Counted from the first letter of the stretch, positions 36,882 through 51,674 are shown. The stretch: DNA of 64,000 bases from Dinochytrium kinnereticum (GCA_027604005.1 JADGJT010000005.1:113545-177544), one strand, 5' to 3'. The notes: generated by a model not told the origin, from the sequence alone. Numbers and translations: made by a program.

Positions 36882-39800
36882 ATGGATGGTGGTCCAGATA
36901 GCGATAGCACCAAATGTGAGGACGAGCAGAGAGGACGACAACAGCGACAGAACGGTCAAAGAGCGGCGACAGCAACAGAGGCATTATCATTAAATCCTGC
37001 AGGCAGCATCTCCAGAAAAGGTGGCAACGGTGAACGTAGCCATCAACAGTCACACTACCCGTATCAACCTGCGCAGTACGGAAGTAGCGCCATGAACACA
37101 CTGCCCTCTCAACAACAGCGAATGGGGAGCAACCATCACTTACCTTCAGTCTCTGCAACAAGTGATAGTGGGGGAGCCGGCGGTCCTCAGAGGAAACCAA
37201 GCAGGATGGAATATGTGCCTACTAGCCAACATATGGATGCTCTGCAGCCAAACATCATCGCTAAGCAGCTACAGCAGATGCAAGTGAACTCTGAGGAAAA
37301 CTTGGCTTCGCCGTCAGGCCTAGTATCAGGCATGTCGCTTTCCAGCCGTACCCGCGAAACGCCTCGAATATCTACTCCTGTGCCAATCGCAAACCACAAC
37401 AACATTCCCTCCCCAAAGTCAGCCTCCTCTCCTGTCGGTGGCTCGCCCGTTCAATCCCCTTCCACCTCATTTCGAACCCTCGGCAGCGCACCAAGTGCAG
37501 CTACACCATTTTCACATGTCTACTCATCCCCACCTTCCCCGTTAACACTAAGGCGGCCAGTTTCCCCGATGCCGCATGGGACGGACATTCCATTCGCCCT
37601 TAGGGTCATGGATGGATTTGGGCTTCGTTCGAACGTTTTCCCTTTCCCACCATCTCTTCAATCAACGTCGTCAGCAGTGCTCGTCAATGGTATGGACTCG
37701 GTGGCAAGTTCACCTCCTCACATACCCTCTGTCCCATTGACGGGATCAGAGGATGCTGCTTCCTTCATCCATCTGGCAAGGCCGACTACTCCCAACCCTC
37801 CACTCCACCCGTTTCACTCCGCCTCCTCTACAGCAGCCTCTGGCGCTCCCGCAAACGGCACAAACCTCCAATTCTTCATTCAGCACCATCCAAAGCGCCA
37901 TCGGAGAAGTCACAGCAGAGCCAGCAGTACCGGCAGTCACCATGAACTGCCAACCTCATCAGCAACTCTGTATTTGAATACTGCTATAACTCCAGTAGCC
38001 GTTGGAGGAAGCGCCGCCGGAACTGCCTCGATTGCGTCCTCCGCGCCATCATCAAGGTCTGCCTCTGTAGACTCTCGGTTCTCGATGCCGCCTTCTCCCA
38101 CATCCCCCGGTGGAGCTTTCTACCCATGTCGGATGTCCCTTCGATATAGCCGCCTACGTTCCAGGTCCTGGACCTCAGTGTACGAGGCTCCCTCGTACGA
38201 TGACCTTCAACAGATTTACTTGCTGCACCAGCAGCACGCACAGTCACAAGCTTACCCCTTTGTCTCTCACTCTGTCACCCAGCCTTCTGATACTCCCGCC
38301 AATATCATTGATCCTCGAATGGTCTCTTCACCACCTGCCATTCCTTTAGGCGACCAGATAAAGGCATCTGTTGACGGCTCTAAATCACTGGTACCAAAGG
38401 TGCCGGAAAAAATTAAGTCCCTGGATACATCGCGGTCAGATTCACCATTGGACGATACGGTCTCTTCATCTTCACTGGATACAGCTTCGGGTAACGATAA
38501 GTTTTCTGGGGTAAAGGCTAAAACTCTCACCCCCTCAACAGCCATCTCGCCGAAGAATGGGTCAGCCGTATCGTTCAATTCGACACTTTCAACGGTTCCG
38601 TCTTCATCCCGCTCGGGCTCGCGGCTCGGTTCCCTCGACGAGGACTCAAGATCAGCCTTTGCTTTCGGTGCTTCCATGGATTGTCAGCCGGCCACATCTC
38701 TTTTGGAGAAAGCCATCATTCCACCTCATGATATTCCCGCTTTGCTGCCGGCTCATCATCACCTAGTCTTACCATCGCTCCTCCAGGATCATTTTCAGGG
38801 GAAAAATGCTACGGCAATGAGTACAGTCGATAAAGAACGGGATAGAGATAGCGAGCGCGTTGCGCCTAGTATCTCTGGGGAGTTAAAGGTTCGAAATAGC
38901 CATGCTATCCCTGTTGTCGAAATGGCGGTTAAGCCTGTACCCACAGTGCCGCCACCATTAGAGCTTGTTGAATCCCATTCTACATCGACGAAAGTGGAAG
39001 ACCTATCACCGAAGATGTCGTCATCAGTAGCTGATGAGACTGTAAAAAAGGTTCAAGATCCTACTATAGCTAAGAAAGAAATGATTGGGCGCTATTATGT
39101 AGTTCGAACGGTTGGCGCTGGCTCTTTTTCGAAGGTGAAACTCGCATACTTACCTAGTGATCCGGACAATTTGGATGCTAAAGAAGGTGCGCTACATGTG
39201 GCAATCAAGATGATTCCTCGACGCACCCTGGCGTCGTCTCAGAGGCTTCGACAGGGTCTAGAGACGGAGATCTCGATCATGAAGTCCGTGTCCCATCCAT
39301 CAGTGGTTGAGTTGAGGGAGGTGATAGAAATGCGTGATCATGTTGGCCTCGTGCAAGAATTTGTCGAAGGCGGTGACCTGTTTGATATGATTGCGGACCG
39401 GTTTGAAACTCTTTCGGCAGACAGTGTGAGGTCTTTGTATAGGGAACTTGTTGAGGGTAAGTTACGTTAGCCTTTGTCTTCTCTTGTTAAATCATGCTTA
39501 CATATTTTTCTTCATTTTCAGTTGTCGCCTACCTACATGAGATGAGGATATGCCACCGTGACCTGAAGATTGAGAATGTTCTTCTCACTTCTATCTCAGA
39601 CACCCGCCTACCTATACCCATAGACACCCCTCCCCCCCTTAGGATTAAACTTACCGACTTTGGTTTGGCCGTTGTGCTCCCCGAAGGAGTCGAGACGAAC
39701 CCTTCTCTGGCCCTTCAAGAACAGCGTTGCGGATCTGAAGAGTACGCAGCACCTGAAGTTATCCTTGCCCAGCCGTACGATCCCAGAAGGACGGATGTGT

Positions 39801-40165
39801 GGAGCCTAGGGGTTATTCTGTTTGCGATGATTACGGGAGAGCTTCCGTTTAGCGTTGAGCCAGGACAGAGACCAAAGGCCATGTACCATCGAATCGCGAG
39901 AGTGCAGTATGCTTTCCCGAACGCATCTTTGATTCGGATGGGGATCGCAGATTCACCTGCGGCTGATTTAGAGAAACGGCAAGGGGGTCTGATTGGATTG
40001 TCGAGTGAGGAAACTTCTGCGGTTAGAAGGGACGATGTTAGTGAGAGGGAGAAGAAAGGGTTGAGACTTGCCAAAGAACTTGTTGAGCAAGTGCTGCAGT
40101 CTTCTCCGGCGAAGCGACCAACTGCGAGGCAGATGCTAGAGCATCCATTCTTTCGGGACTGGTGA
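36882..40165 (+). CDS. Serine/threonine protein kinase with ~730-residue disordered N-terminus
   Basis: Two exons with one intron (39457-39520). The first 730 residues are Ser/Pro/Thr-rich without recognisable domains and contain many SP/TP sites. The C-terminal kinase domain is complete: glycine loop VGAGSFSKVKLAY, catalytic Lys in VAIKMIPR, Glu helix ETEISIMKSVSHP, catalytic loop ICHRDLKIENVLL, DFG in LTDFGLAVV, and activation-segment end CGSEEYAAPEVI. A short Pro-rich insert lies between HRDLKIEN and DFG. HPFFRDW ends the protein directly after the domain. The pattern is that of the CAMK/Snf1-related group; fungal relatives of this layout act in nutrient or polarity signalling, but I cannot name the orthologue. 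Confidence 0.85.
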
Positions 40166-40509
40166 TGCTCTGGGGGTCTCGTAGTTTGGGTCTGGGAGAT
40201 AAAGTGGGTTTTGGAACCGCCTATTTCAGTGAATTTATGGTCGCTCGTCTATTTCTTGGAAGCTCTTTTTAAGTTTTTATATGATTTGAAAGTGTTTTTT
40301 CCGTCCTGTTTCTTTTTTTTTTTATCCCGTCATTTCTAATCTATTGGTGTTTCTCTTCTTCATGCTGGGCTATTATTTATCTCGTTTTAGACTGGGCAAT
40401 CTGTTTTATTTGGAAACGATCTGGCCTCCTTCATTTCTAGTTCTCTCCGTCTTTTGTATTAATAAAACCTGCTGAGACAAGACAAACAAAACAGTAACAA
40501 AAACTCAAA
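40166..40509. other. Intergenic, T-rich then A-rich
   Basis: Holds the probable 3' end of the kinase gene (T-runs near 40313-40323) and the start of the next gene. No features beyond this. Confidence 0.4.
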
Positions 40510-42979
40510 ATGCAAAGATATGCAAAGACATCTTCGGTCAAAAGCGTCCAGAATGCTGACACTACTCAGTCTGATATTATAACATCTGTTGGAAGCGCAA
40601 CCCTTGAAAGCGTAGAATTGGCCTTTGCTGAAGACCATCATCTCGTCGTCCTGCATCGCGAGAGGGAGAGGGAGCGGGAACAGGCGTCACGGGAAGCCGA
40701 TAATGCTGGTGCTGCTGGAACAGGAAATACGATACAAAGCGGAATGGAGCATAAGAGCTTGCATCAGACTCAAATGATGGCAACAGCAGGGGACTCACAG
40801 TGGCGGGCCACTGAGACGCTTTACAAGTTCAACAAGTCAACTTCACATCACAAAGGCCACGGACGTTCAAACATACCGATTGAAAAGCCAAATCGCTTTA
40901 GTCAACAATTAATTCCATCCGAAAAGAGCTCGGCCGCTGGGAAATCAACTCAGAACGGTATGAGTATCCTACAAGGGACGGGGCCACCCTTTTCATTACG
41001 TCAAAGACTTGAGTTGACGGATTTTGATTCGCACCCCTCCGCATTTTCGTTTCAGGAATCCATAGTCGGTGGAGCAATACGTGGTCCAATGTATTTTCCA
41101 CTGCCTAAGGAACTGGAGGAGATAGAAGAGTCGTGGCTTCTTGGTGAAGGAGAATTAAATCGAAAAAAGGAGGAGACTGCCACCAATAGAATCTCAGGCC
41201 TACGATCTAGTGGCTCTGCTTCTCAGCAGCGCAAGAACTCAGATAAGATTAAGGGCCTTAAGGCACTGGCCAAAAAAGCACCGGAAGACATCCGCCAAAA
41301 GAAGAACCCAACGAATAATGGAGTCCGTAAAACCTCAATCAAGGGTATGTTACTGACCATAGTTGCTTTTCAAGACCTTCTTCTTGTTATTCATTTTATC
41401 AGCGGAGCATATTCAAAACAGTGAACAAATCGCGGAACAAGCTGGTATGGCTTTGGGCCAGAAACGGGCCTACGAAATCCATTGCACTGCAACGCCTAGA
41501 GAAGCGTCTATGTCGATTGCCTCTGCTCCATCCCGATCTTCTCCTGTACTGGAGGCATCACGCAAAAGCCTAATTTCTGCAAAAGCAACCACTCTAAACG
41601 CCAAGACCAGACACGAAAACCGCGGAAGTCATCATCCACCGGTTACAAAGAAATCCACTGCAACACAGTTTCCTCCACAATTCACCATTACGAGGTGTAA
41701 GGAGGCTGGCAGTTTTCAGCCATTGGAGTCTTTAAAGCCACGACGATCCCAGCTTACGAAGAAGACAAATCGCGCACTAGTTTCTACTTTGAACATTGAT
41801 GCAGTCGAAACTGAAACGGCAATTTCGGCGGGGAATCATGGTATGTAGGCTACATTTTATCCCTCATTTGTATTTATCCTTTTTGTGAAGCAGAAACCCC
41901 AGTCCCCGGAGAAGAGCCTACAAAAAAAGATGCATTGGTTTCAACGGAGGTAAATTGAAGAGTGTGGAACATCTTTAAAGAAGCTAACATTATGTTTGAT
42001 TGTTCTTCTTCCAAAGGTTGTTAGTAGATCTATTGGCACCCTTCCTGTTGAAAAAACACGAAAACCTATTACAAAGCAGAGTGCTTTAACGAGCCCGCAG
42101 AAGAGTCCGATGAATGAGGCGAGTATGCTGAGTTGCTCTGGTAGCCATAGGCGGCCTTCGTTTTCCCAACGGGTTCAAGGAGCAAAGTGCATTGATCTCA
42201 CTGTAAAGCAGGAAAATGGGGGTGGTAATGTTTCATATTTTTTTTTCCTCGTTCTTTACCTTTGCTGTCTTTCATAGAGCTAGTCGTGCTTTAATGCCTG
42301 TACTAATACTCGAGATTCAAGCCTCTAAGAATCGGCAATCAGTAAGAGCCCAAAAGCTCTGCTCTGAGATGATTCGTTTCATCCGACGCGTCAAGGCAGA
42401 GTATGCTCCTCAATACTCTCCGAGTCGCATCGCGTCACCAACTCGGTCTTCACCAATGCGCTCCAAAAGCTTATCACCCACCAGAAGGTCTCCTAGTCCT
42501 AGGTTTCAACAAAGACTGGTAAAATATGCGTATTTGCTGGACATATGATTTGTCCTTGTCAGTAGTTCGATGGCTCATTTTTGATTTATTAGCAACCCAA
42601 AATCTCGCGCTCTCACTCACCACCAACGAGGATACAATCCGCAAGTCCAAACCGCGCACCAAATCGATCTCCTATGCTTGATTCACCATGCGCACCAAAC
42701 GCCGGGTCTTTTTTCTCTAAAGAACCGAAGAGCTTCACTGCGAAAGCAGTAGCAGGCGAACTCGGCGACAATCAGTTTCAAGGTATGATAAGGGAATACC
42801 TTATGAACACCGCCCCAGAAAGACAAGTCAATACGGGACCAAAGCAATTCGTTTCTCCTCTTATAATTGATGCCAAAAGAGCCTTCCCACCTCTTGAATT
42901 GGATGAAAACCCGAGAAGGAAGAGGTTTAGGGATGAGTTGGATTTGCTGTGGAAACGTAATTTCCTAGACAAATCGTAA
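40510..42979 (+). CDS. Unknown basic Ser/Pro-rich protein
   Basis: I do not recognise this family. About six exons can be joined in frame: 40510-41344, from about 41403, about 41894-41949, about 42016-42231, about 42329-42522, and 42592-42979. The first exon has a short Arg/Glu helix (HREREREREQASREAD). The middle is basic and Ser/Thr-rich. Exon 5 contains EMIRFIRRVKAEYAPQYSPS, a helix followed by SP repeats (SPTRRSPSPRF). The last exon ends in RKRFRDELDLLWKRNFLDKS, a charged helix. SP-rich, Lys/Arg-rich composition suggests a microtubule- or chromatin-binding protein regulated by cyclin-dependent kinases, and it is followed, on the other strand, by TPX2. That function is conjecture. Confidence 0.6.
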
Positions 42980-43239
42980 TTTGACATATGCGAAAAGAAA
43001 GCGACTGCATTTGTTGTAAAGTAGAATATACTATATTGTGATATAAGCTTCTGCCCTGGCACTCGTAATCCCAACCAAAAGAAAAAGAAAGCTGAATCTT
43101 CAGCATACAACCAAAAAGAGAGAAAAATGAAGAAAAAAAGGCACTTCTTACAAGGTTGAATAAATGAAGGAGAATTGTAGAAACGGGGTTGAGTCATCGG
43201 GCAACAGTGATTGTGTAGTAAGAGTTAATGGAAGCATAA

Positions 43240-45364
43240 TTATCCAGCCATGCCACCAAGAGCAATGTGCCCATCATTCTCCGCAATTGTTGCCTTTGTA
43301 GTGGATGCTGAATCATCAGCGGCAAAAGATTGCTTCAAATGATTTGCCCTATTCTTCAGCTTCTGACGCTTCTCCTTAAACATTGGGGATTCGGGCTCAG
43401 TTAATTTGCGGTCAGAAGGGCGAATTACTACAGAAGGGTAGTGACGGATGGGCTGCGCCTGATGAGTCTGTTGTTGCCTCAAACGGCGAATTTCTTCTTT
43501 TTCCGCTTCCTGATGTTATAATGAAAAGAAACATAATCAGCGCCTAGCGCGCATATATCACATGAACGGGTTACTTACTTCGGCTTGCTTCGACGACATA
43601 AGCTTCATCTCTTCAATCATCTCATCCTTCCTTTTGCGAGATTCATCAAAGGCCCTCCTCTCTTCTGCTCTAATATCTGAGTGAAGAATGACGAGGTCAG
43701 GCTCTGTGGGTTGCTTTGCTGATTTTTTGGGGATAAAAGGCTCTAGCGATGGCATCGGACGAGCTACAAAGTTTGAGTTATAAGCTTCAACCGCAGTTTT
43801 GTCCGCTAAGGCAGATCTACGGGAAGTCTCTAGCTCAAAAGGGCGGGGTTCCGTTGGAGGCTTTGGCTCATACTTCGGAATAGACTATAACGGATTATTA
43901 AGGCGGGGTGGGGCGGAGTGAGGTGCTAATTACCTGGCCTTCAAACTTAGGCAGAGGCATTGCCTTAAATCGCCGGATTTCCTCTTCCTCCTGCTGCTTT
44001 TGCATCAAAGTCAACTCCAGGTGCTTTTTTTTCTTTTCGCTGATTTCGTCTCCTGGCAATCGGAATTCTCCAGGGATAACCAGACGGTGTTCAATTATAG
44101 GTTGGAATGGTTGGCTAGTGTAGCGAATCGGGTTCGCTTTTATGATTCGAGGGGCGATATCCTCTGCCGCCGTGGGGTGTGAGAAAGTTTTGTGAATGTT
44201 AGGTGACATCGGAACTGTTAGCGCCGGCTTCTCAACGATTGGGATCCCGATAGGGGCACCTTCGAGAATCTAGCAAATACTTTGAGTTGAAATCTAACAT
44301 TAAAAGCACCTTTTTGTTGATAGTCTTGGCTTTAAATGCTGGATGCCTTTTGACTTCCAGAGCTTCCTTTTCTTCAGATGAAATCATCGTGCTTCAAGTT
44401 TGGTTACAACAAACATAATTAAGCACCAAAACAAAACCTTGCAGGCTTATTCCTGAACTTCGTCAAAAGTAATGGGGATTTCGGCTTTGTAAGTGAATTG
44501 CTTTGTCGCAATACAGCCTAATCGTGTCAAAAAAAAAAGGATTGTGATTTTGCTTACAAGAGTCGTCTTTGGCTTGGGGTTTTCAGCAACAGCTTCAAAT
44601 TTCTTCAGGCGAAGTGCGAGCGGAACAAAAGGTGACCTTGAATCCATATGCGCATTCGTAGTTGCATGATTCAAAGTGGCGTGGAACTTAAAGGGCTTTG
44701 GGATAGTCAACTCATTGGCCTTTTTCAACGGTGCCTTTCGCTTCTAAAAAATGCATAAGAATGATTATGCACATCAATCTCAAACCTTCACTCCCGGTGA
44801 TTTTGTGCATCGCATCTTAGCTCGAGATGCAAAGTTAAACTCTTTGGGTATCGTCAAAGGTCGGATCTCTAACTTCTTCGGCTTGGCGTTCTTCCCATCA
44901 ATGCCACCAACCAAAGTGCTAGTTGTTCCCCCAATATCCAGATTGGAAAATAGTCCGGACAAAGTGCCCAACCTTTCATCTTCTGCAACGCCACGGGTGG
45001 CCTCGGCGAGTCTGGCTGGTTTCGACAGCCTACGACAATACATTCAGAGAAGGGAAACAACGCCCTGACTACCTTGCATTGCTCTTCCTCTTGTCATCCT
45101 TGATCAGAGGTTTTTCAGCTGAAAGGAAGCAAAGCTTTTGGCCTACGTCCCCAGCCGGAGACCCAATGCGAGCATCTTGGAATCATTAATTAGGTGAGGG
45201 ATTGACACACTCAAGGGGCGAGACTAACCAAACCACTCGTCAGTGTTGTCGTCGAGGGGGTCAATATCATTGACCACAGAAGCTCCAAAGTCGTGGAATC
45301 GTGGGGCGTTGAACTCAAACGCCCGGTCTTTGTTTGTTGTGCCGCCAAGGTTGGTGGTGGACAT
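43240..45364 (-). CDS. TPX2-like spindle assembly factor
   Basis: TPX2 nucleates spindle microtubules and activates Aurora A kinase. ATG at 45364 gives FEFNAPRFHDFGASV and a following DEWF, which match the Aurora-binding N-terminus of animal TPX2 (SYDAPSDF, then a Trp-Phe pair). Seven to eight exons run to TAA at 43240-43242. Repeated short blocks of the TPX2 type appear: PKPFKFHATLNH near 44700, HRLVIPGEFRLPGDEISEKK near 44050, IPKKSAKQPTEPDLVILHSD near 43720, and PSDRKLTEPESPMFKEKRQK near the end. The protein looks shorter than the vertebrate form, which is usual for fungal and plant versions. TPX2 is patchily present in fungi and mainly known from early lineages. The start codon is 38 bp from the stop of the next gene upstream. 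Confidence 0.8.
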
Positions 45365-45402
45365 TGAGAGTTGCAATGTGTCCGAATTCAAAAACTTTCA
45401 GT

Positions 45403-46529
45403 TTATTTTGTTTTTAGTTTGAGGTGCTCGCGAATCTCACTTGAGCTCAGTTTTGCGGACATATCGCCCTCCTTTCCACTGGGTGAAACCAAATCAACAA
45501 GGAATATCTCCAAAGGGTTCAGGGAGTGCTTTGTGCGAACATCGTTCACTGTGTGTGGTGGGTATTATCTGTAAGCGAAATGCGGTGGAAGGCTGCCCTG
45601 GAACATTACCAGCATAGCACCCTTTCTCCGTCTCACGAGAGCCGACTATGGCCTGGATGCTTGGATCATCCTTAGTGGGTCCATAATCATCCGTTATGGG
45701 AACCACGTCGTACTGTAAAGACGCGTTCATCATCCTCAAGAATTGCCCAACTTGAGAAAGGCGATAATCCAAGGGTTCCATAAATTCACTCGCTCTTTTC
45801 TTTGTGAGCCGCGAAACATTTCCGCTGAAGTCTGAACATTAATGTTAATCTGCAAAAGGTATCCATAGGCTCTTTACCAAAAACACCACAAACTAGCCTG
45901 TTCTTTGTCAACCAAATGGCACTTGTTAATAGGATTTTATGCCCACTATGCAAATGATCGAAAGTACCACCAACAGCGACAACGTCAAACGCGGCCTTGG
46001 AAGGTGATCTCATTTGGTCAAAACTTGACTCAGAATGCATATGAACCTCCTCTGTGCCACTTGAAAACTGATAAGGCTTCAAGGAAAGGGGTCGTAATCC
46101 TTGTGATCCTCGCCGTTTGTTGACGGCGGTTAACATGTTTTCGTCTTCAAAACCTTAGACGACGGCCAAAAGCAATAAGACACAACCTTGGGATGTCCCA
46201 ACGTATGAGAGTTCCTCGTCCTTATCAAGACATAATATACCGTCATTAATCCAAGGATCATATCCACACAAATCAGATGATATTATATCCATTTTTAAAT
46301 ATGGGCAATCGCATTCATTCGCAAACTTGAAACCAATGGCATAGACCTCCTTCAGCCAATATTGAAAGCTCTGCCATTCCGTAAGAGAGGGTTCCTCCCT
46401 GTTAGATGATTTCGACACTATGATGACGATGCGAGATGGTTGCTGCGAGCATGCATATTTTAGTGCCTGTATCAACTCTGACGATATGCTGCTGATCCCC
46501 GCATGACCAATGAGTATCGTTCCAAGCAT
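45403..46529 (-). CDS. Phosphopantetheine adenylyltransferase, eukaryotic type
   Basis: Catalyses the fourth step of coenzyme A synthesis (4'-phosphopantetheine to dephospho-CoA). ATG at 46529 starts a variable N-terminal domain (MLGTILIGHAGISSISSEL). After an intron the nucleotidyltransferase core appears: FDVVAVGGTFDHLHSGHKIL near 46000, with the HxGH motif. Later exons give FMEPLDYRLSQVGQFLRM, VVPITDDYGPTKDDPSIQAI and VGSRETEKGCYAV. The last splice (donor after 45618, acceptor before 45551) restores NDVRTKHSLNPLEIFLVDLV, and the final motif KLSSSEIREHLK corresponds to the family's ISSTxxR. This matches fungal CAB4. Reading through the last intron would instead end in an unrelated sequence at 45494, which I reject. 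Confidence 0.88.
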
Positions 46530-46562
46530 GGACGGAATATTACAAAAACGACAATTTGGAAA
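46530..46562. promoter_or_regulatory. 33-bp divergent spacer
   Basis: Only 33 bp separate the start codons of the CoA-synthesis gene (minus) and the RidA gene (plus). Regulatory elements for both must be within this spacer or inside the transcribed regions. No TATA box is visible. Confidence 0.4.
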
Positions 46563-47135
46563 ATGAACGGCACTCCCATCCTTCTCAAAGATCGAGCTGG
46601 GGGACTTGCAAACTATCCCCATGCCCGTAAGTACAACGGCCTTGTCTACGTCTCTGGGATATCATCGAGGCGCGCGGACAACACTTGGGAGGGTAAGCCA
46701 CAGAACCATGCTCAGAAGTGAAGCTCGAGTCTTTTTGTCTGACTCGATTCAGGCGTTGAAGAGCTTCCTGACGGAAGTTGGAAGCTAGACATCGCAGAAC
46801 AAACACGCGCCGTAATTACGAAGTACTCATACTTACTTGACGTAGATCTAATGAAATTAGCATCGAGTTCATTTTGAAGGCAGCTGGGTCTTCATTGGAA
46901 CACTTGGTTGATCTGACTGTTTTCCTTGTGGACATGAAGGACTACAAGATCTTCAATGAAGTTTACAACACATTCTTCCCCAATCCTCTCGAAGGTAATT
47001 TTTCAATTATGCTCGCACCCTAAAATGCGTTTAGGCCCATCTAGAACCACAGTAGCTGTTCATCAACTCCCCAATCCTCGCCTGCTGATCGAAATTAAAG
47101 CTGTTGCAGTAGATCCCAGTTTCAAAGGCGTTTAA
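46563..47135 (+). CDS. RidA/YjgF-family enamine deaminase (2-aminomuconate deaminase-like)
   Basis: RidA proteins hydrolyse reactive enamine/imine intermediates; the 2-aminomuconate deaminase branch acts in tryptophan breakdown. Four exons; joins reconstructed at 46692-46753, 46829-46862 and 46994-47034 keep frame. Visible motifs: [20 protein letters not shown] and [10 protein letters not shown], then [40 protein letters not shown], and near the end [20 protein letters not shown], which contains the substrate-binding Arg and Glu of the family. The length is normal for this branch. An in-frame ATG at 46503 would add 20 residues, but it overlaps the coding start of the divergent gene; 46563 is chosen. 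Confidence 0.85.
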
Positions 47136-47304
47136 TGGTGTCTGACTTCGAATGGAATACAATAAATACTCTTTCCAAACAGTGGATTGAACAAATACAT
47201 ATTGCTTTCTCACTAGAATGATAAGCATTAACAACAGTTTATGAAAAATGGCATCTCCCGATATGCCAGAAGCGAATGAGAAGAGAGCATGCAGGTGGCG
47301 TCAC

Positions 47305-47669
47305 GATTATCGGGGCCTTCTGTCCTGGCGGGGTGCTTGGGGCTTTCCCTCACGGACCTGAACATCCCATTAGAAAACAAACTAAATTTACGAGCTCACC
47401 TGAATGTCTCTTCCCTGGAAATCAGATCCATTCAACTTCTCCAGAGCCGATACAGCACCATCGTCATCCATCTCGACGAAGCCAAATCCTCGAGACCTGC
47501 CACTCTCCCTATCCTGAACAATCCTCGCCGACTTAACAGAACCGAATCGTGCGAAAAGAGCGCCTAGTTCCTCGTTCGTGGCCTTCCATGGCAGGTTGCC
47601 GACAAAGAGTGTCTTGGACGAGAAGGATCGTCCGACGGTCAGGAGTGTCGATCTGATGTTGAAGAACAT
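47305..47669 (-). CDS. Small RRM RNA-binding protein, probably mitochondrial
   Basis: Two exons on the minus strand (47669 to about 47399, then to the TAA at 47305-47307). The first 19 residues (MFFNIRSTLLTVGRSFSSK) look like a mitochondrial targeting peptide. One RNA-recognition motif follows with RNP2 LFVGNLPW and RNP1 SRGFGFVEM. The spliced end is VREGKPQAPRQDRRPR. It resembles the glycine-rich/organellar RRM proteins of about 100 residues. The RNA target is unknown. Confidence 0.85.
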
Positions 47670-47828
47670 GATCCAATTTTTATCAGTTTTTTTTTTTCTC
47701 TTCTTTTTTTCTTTTCTTTTCCCTTTTCTTTTGAAAATAAATCAAAATAATTGTCATGTATGGACTCAGATCGTGAAGGTAACGCCCCGTATTTTATGTG
47801 CAATATGCTTTCATTTTTGAGCCCAGAT

Positions 47829-49240
47829 TTATGCAGGGAGGTCTTGTATCTGCTTGATGAGAAACGCCTTCTCGTCATTAAACTGCTCGTCATCTAATAA
47901 ATTAAGCAACTAATTGATAAACGTTTTGAACCTGCTCTATCATTATGAAAATTGCCTAGAAACGTCAGGAGTTTATCCCTATTTTTCTGCAAAATATCCA
48001 ATATCTGTTTTGCCTTGTTGGGATTCGCTACGAAAACCTAGCATGTTGGCATACGTTAAACAAATAATTCTACCTTGAAAACGTGAAACGCCTCAAACTG
48101 TATATTTCTGCTCTTATCTCGAAGGAGATTCATCATCAGCTTCAGATTCTCCGAGTTGCCAATGTAACGAGTCATGACATTGAAGTTGGTCCGATCTAGC
48201 AGCAGTTCTCCCAGGAGCTTGCAAATCAATCAAACACTTTCGAGAATATAATAGATACCTTTAATGATTGTCGCTTTGTGACGTAGTTACTCGAATTCAA
48301 CAGCATGGTGTATTTTTCAAAAAACTATAGTTCAAGGAAAAGAAATCAATAAAAGTCCGCAAAAGAAATTAGAGGGGAAAAAATCATACAGCGCAAAGCG
48401 AATCGCTCACTCAATAAAATGGCGCCATCGGCAGAGTAGCAAGAAACGGAGTTGAAACAAACCTGGTCATAATGTTCTTCCAGAAACCCTGCGACCAGCG
48501 CTTTGTGTTTCGTTAAAACATCTTTGAATGTTGCGAATGCATCGGAGGCGACGTCAAACGTTGACAGCTCAACATATGAGAATAGCTTCCAGAACGACGT
48601 GGACTCCAAAACAATCCTGGCTAGAATCTCATGCCGCAGGCATTCACGTAGTATCATCCCGCAGTTCAGTGCAATCTCTTGATTATCATATCTTCAATCA
48701 TGAGAAAAATCTGGCCCAGAAACCCACCCTTGAAGCAACGAGATTAGAAGCTCTGGCCGGGAGCATATATATTCCGCTGTCGGAAATCTTGTCCCAACCT
48801 GCCTCCTCAGTAAGTTATTAAAAACCTGCGCCACATCTTTTTTCGCCTGTTGTCCCTTAGATCCAGCATATTCCTCAGCAAACACAGACCTCAAACTCAA
48901 TCTTGGATATGTTTTGAATGAGAGCTGGAAGCAGGTCAGAGGAGTAGACCTCGTGGGATAACTGTGCGACCGACTCTGGTACAGGGTCCGACTCTAATAA
49001 GACTAAGAGAGGTGTTTTGCATTCACAGGGTCAACCTCCGTCCCCGTAGAGTATGACCTTCATGGCAATCAGGTTCTTTGAAATCTCTTCATTTGCCTTC
49101 GAATCCAGCATTAAACCTAAAAGTAAGCTAATCAGCTCCACCTTTTTCCGATCGTTCTGATCCAGTTTTTGCAGGTTATCCTTTGTGCTTTTGACCAGCT
49201 CAAATGCTGATCGCGTCTTAGGTTTGAATAAGAACGACAT
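47829..49240 (-). CDS. Mo25/Hym1 scaffold protein
   Basis: Mo25 is a helical-repeat scaffold. It stabilises the LKB1 complex that activates AMPK in animals, and in fungi it acts (as Hym1) with germinal-centre and NDR kinases in the RAM/MOR pathway. ATG at 49240 gives [20 protein letters not shown]. Later exons carry [19 protein letters not shown] (a fungal-length loop), [78 protein letters not shown] and [20 protein letters not shown]. The end is [11 protein letters not shown]. All conserved blocks are present, and length is normal. It is divergent from SNF1, with 43 bp between start codons. Confidence 0.93.
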
Positions 49241-49283
49241 CTCAACAGAAGGGGCAGAAAATTTTTAAGCATTCCAGTCGATC
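49241..49283. promoter_or_regulatory. 43-bp divergent spacer between Mo25 and SNF1
   Basis: The start codons of Mo25 (minus, 49240) and SNF1 (plus, 49284) are 43 bp apart. The two genes must share a promoter. No TATA motif is evident. Confidence 0.5.
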
Positions 49284-51535
<2,252 letters not shown>

Positions 51536-51674
51536 TTAGTTCCTTTCTTCTTTCTTCGCCATCTCACTCTTCTCCATTTTCCTTGTATATAATTGTATAT
51601 TATCATGTATGCAATAAAAAAGCGTAAGCAAAGCATCAGGGTCCAGCAAAGTAGAGGGGTTCTTATATGTACAA

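Noticed and set aside
45494..45620. Alternative C-terminus of the adenylyltransferase ending at 45494
   Set aside because: Splicing to the later acceptor restores the conserved NPLEIFLVDLV and LSSSEIR motifs and a different stop at 45403.
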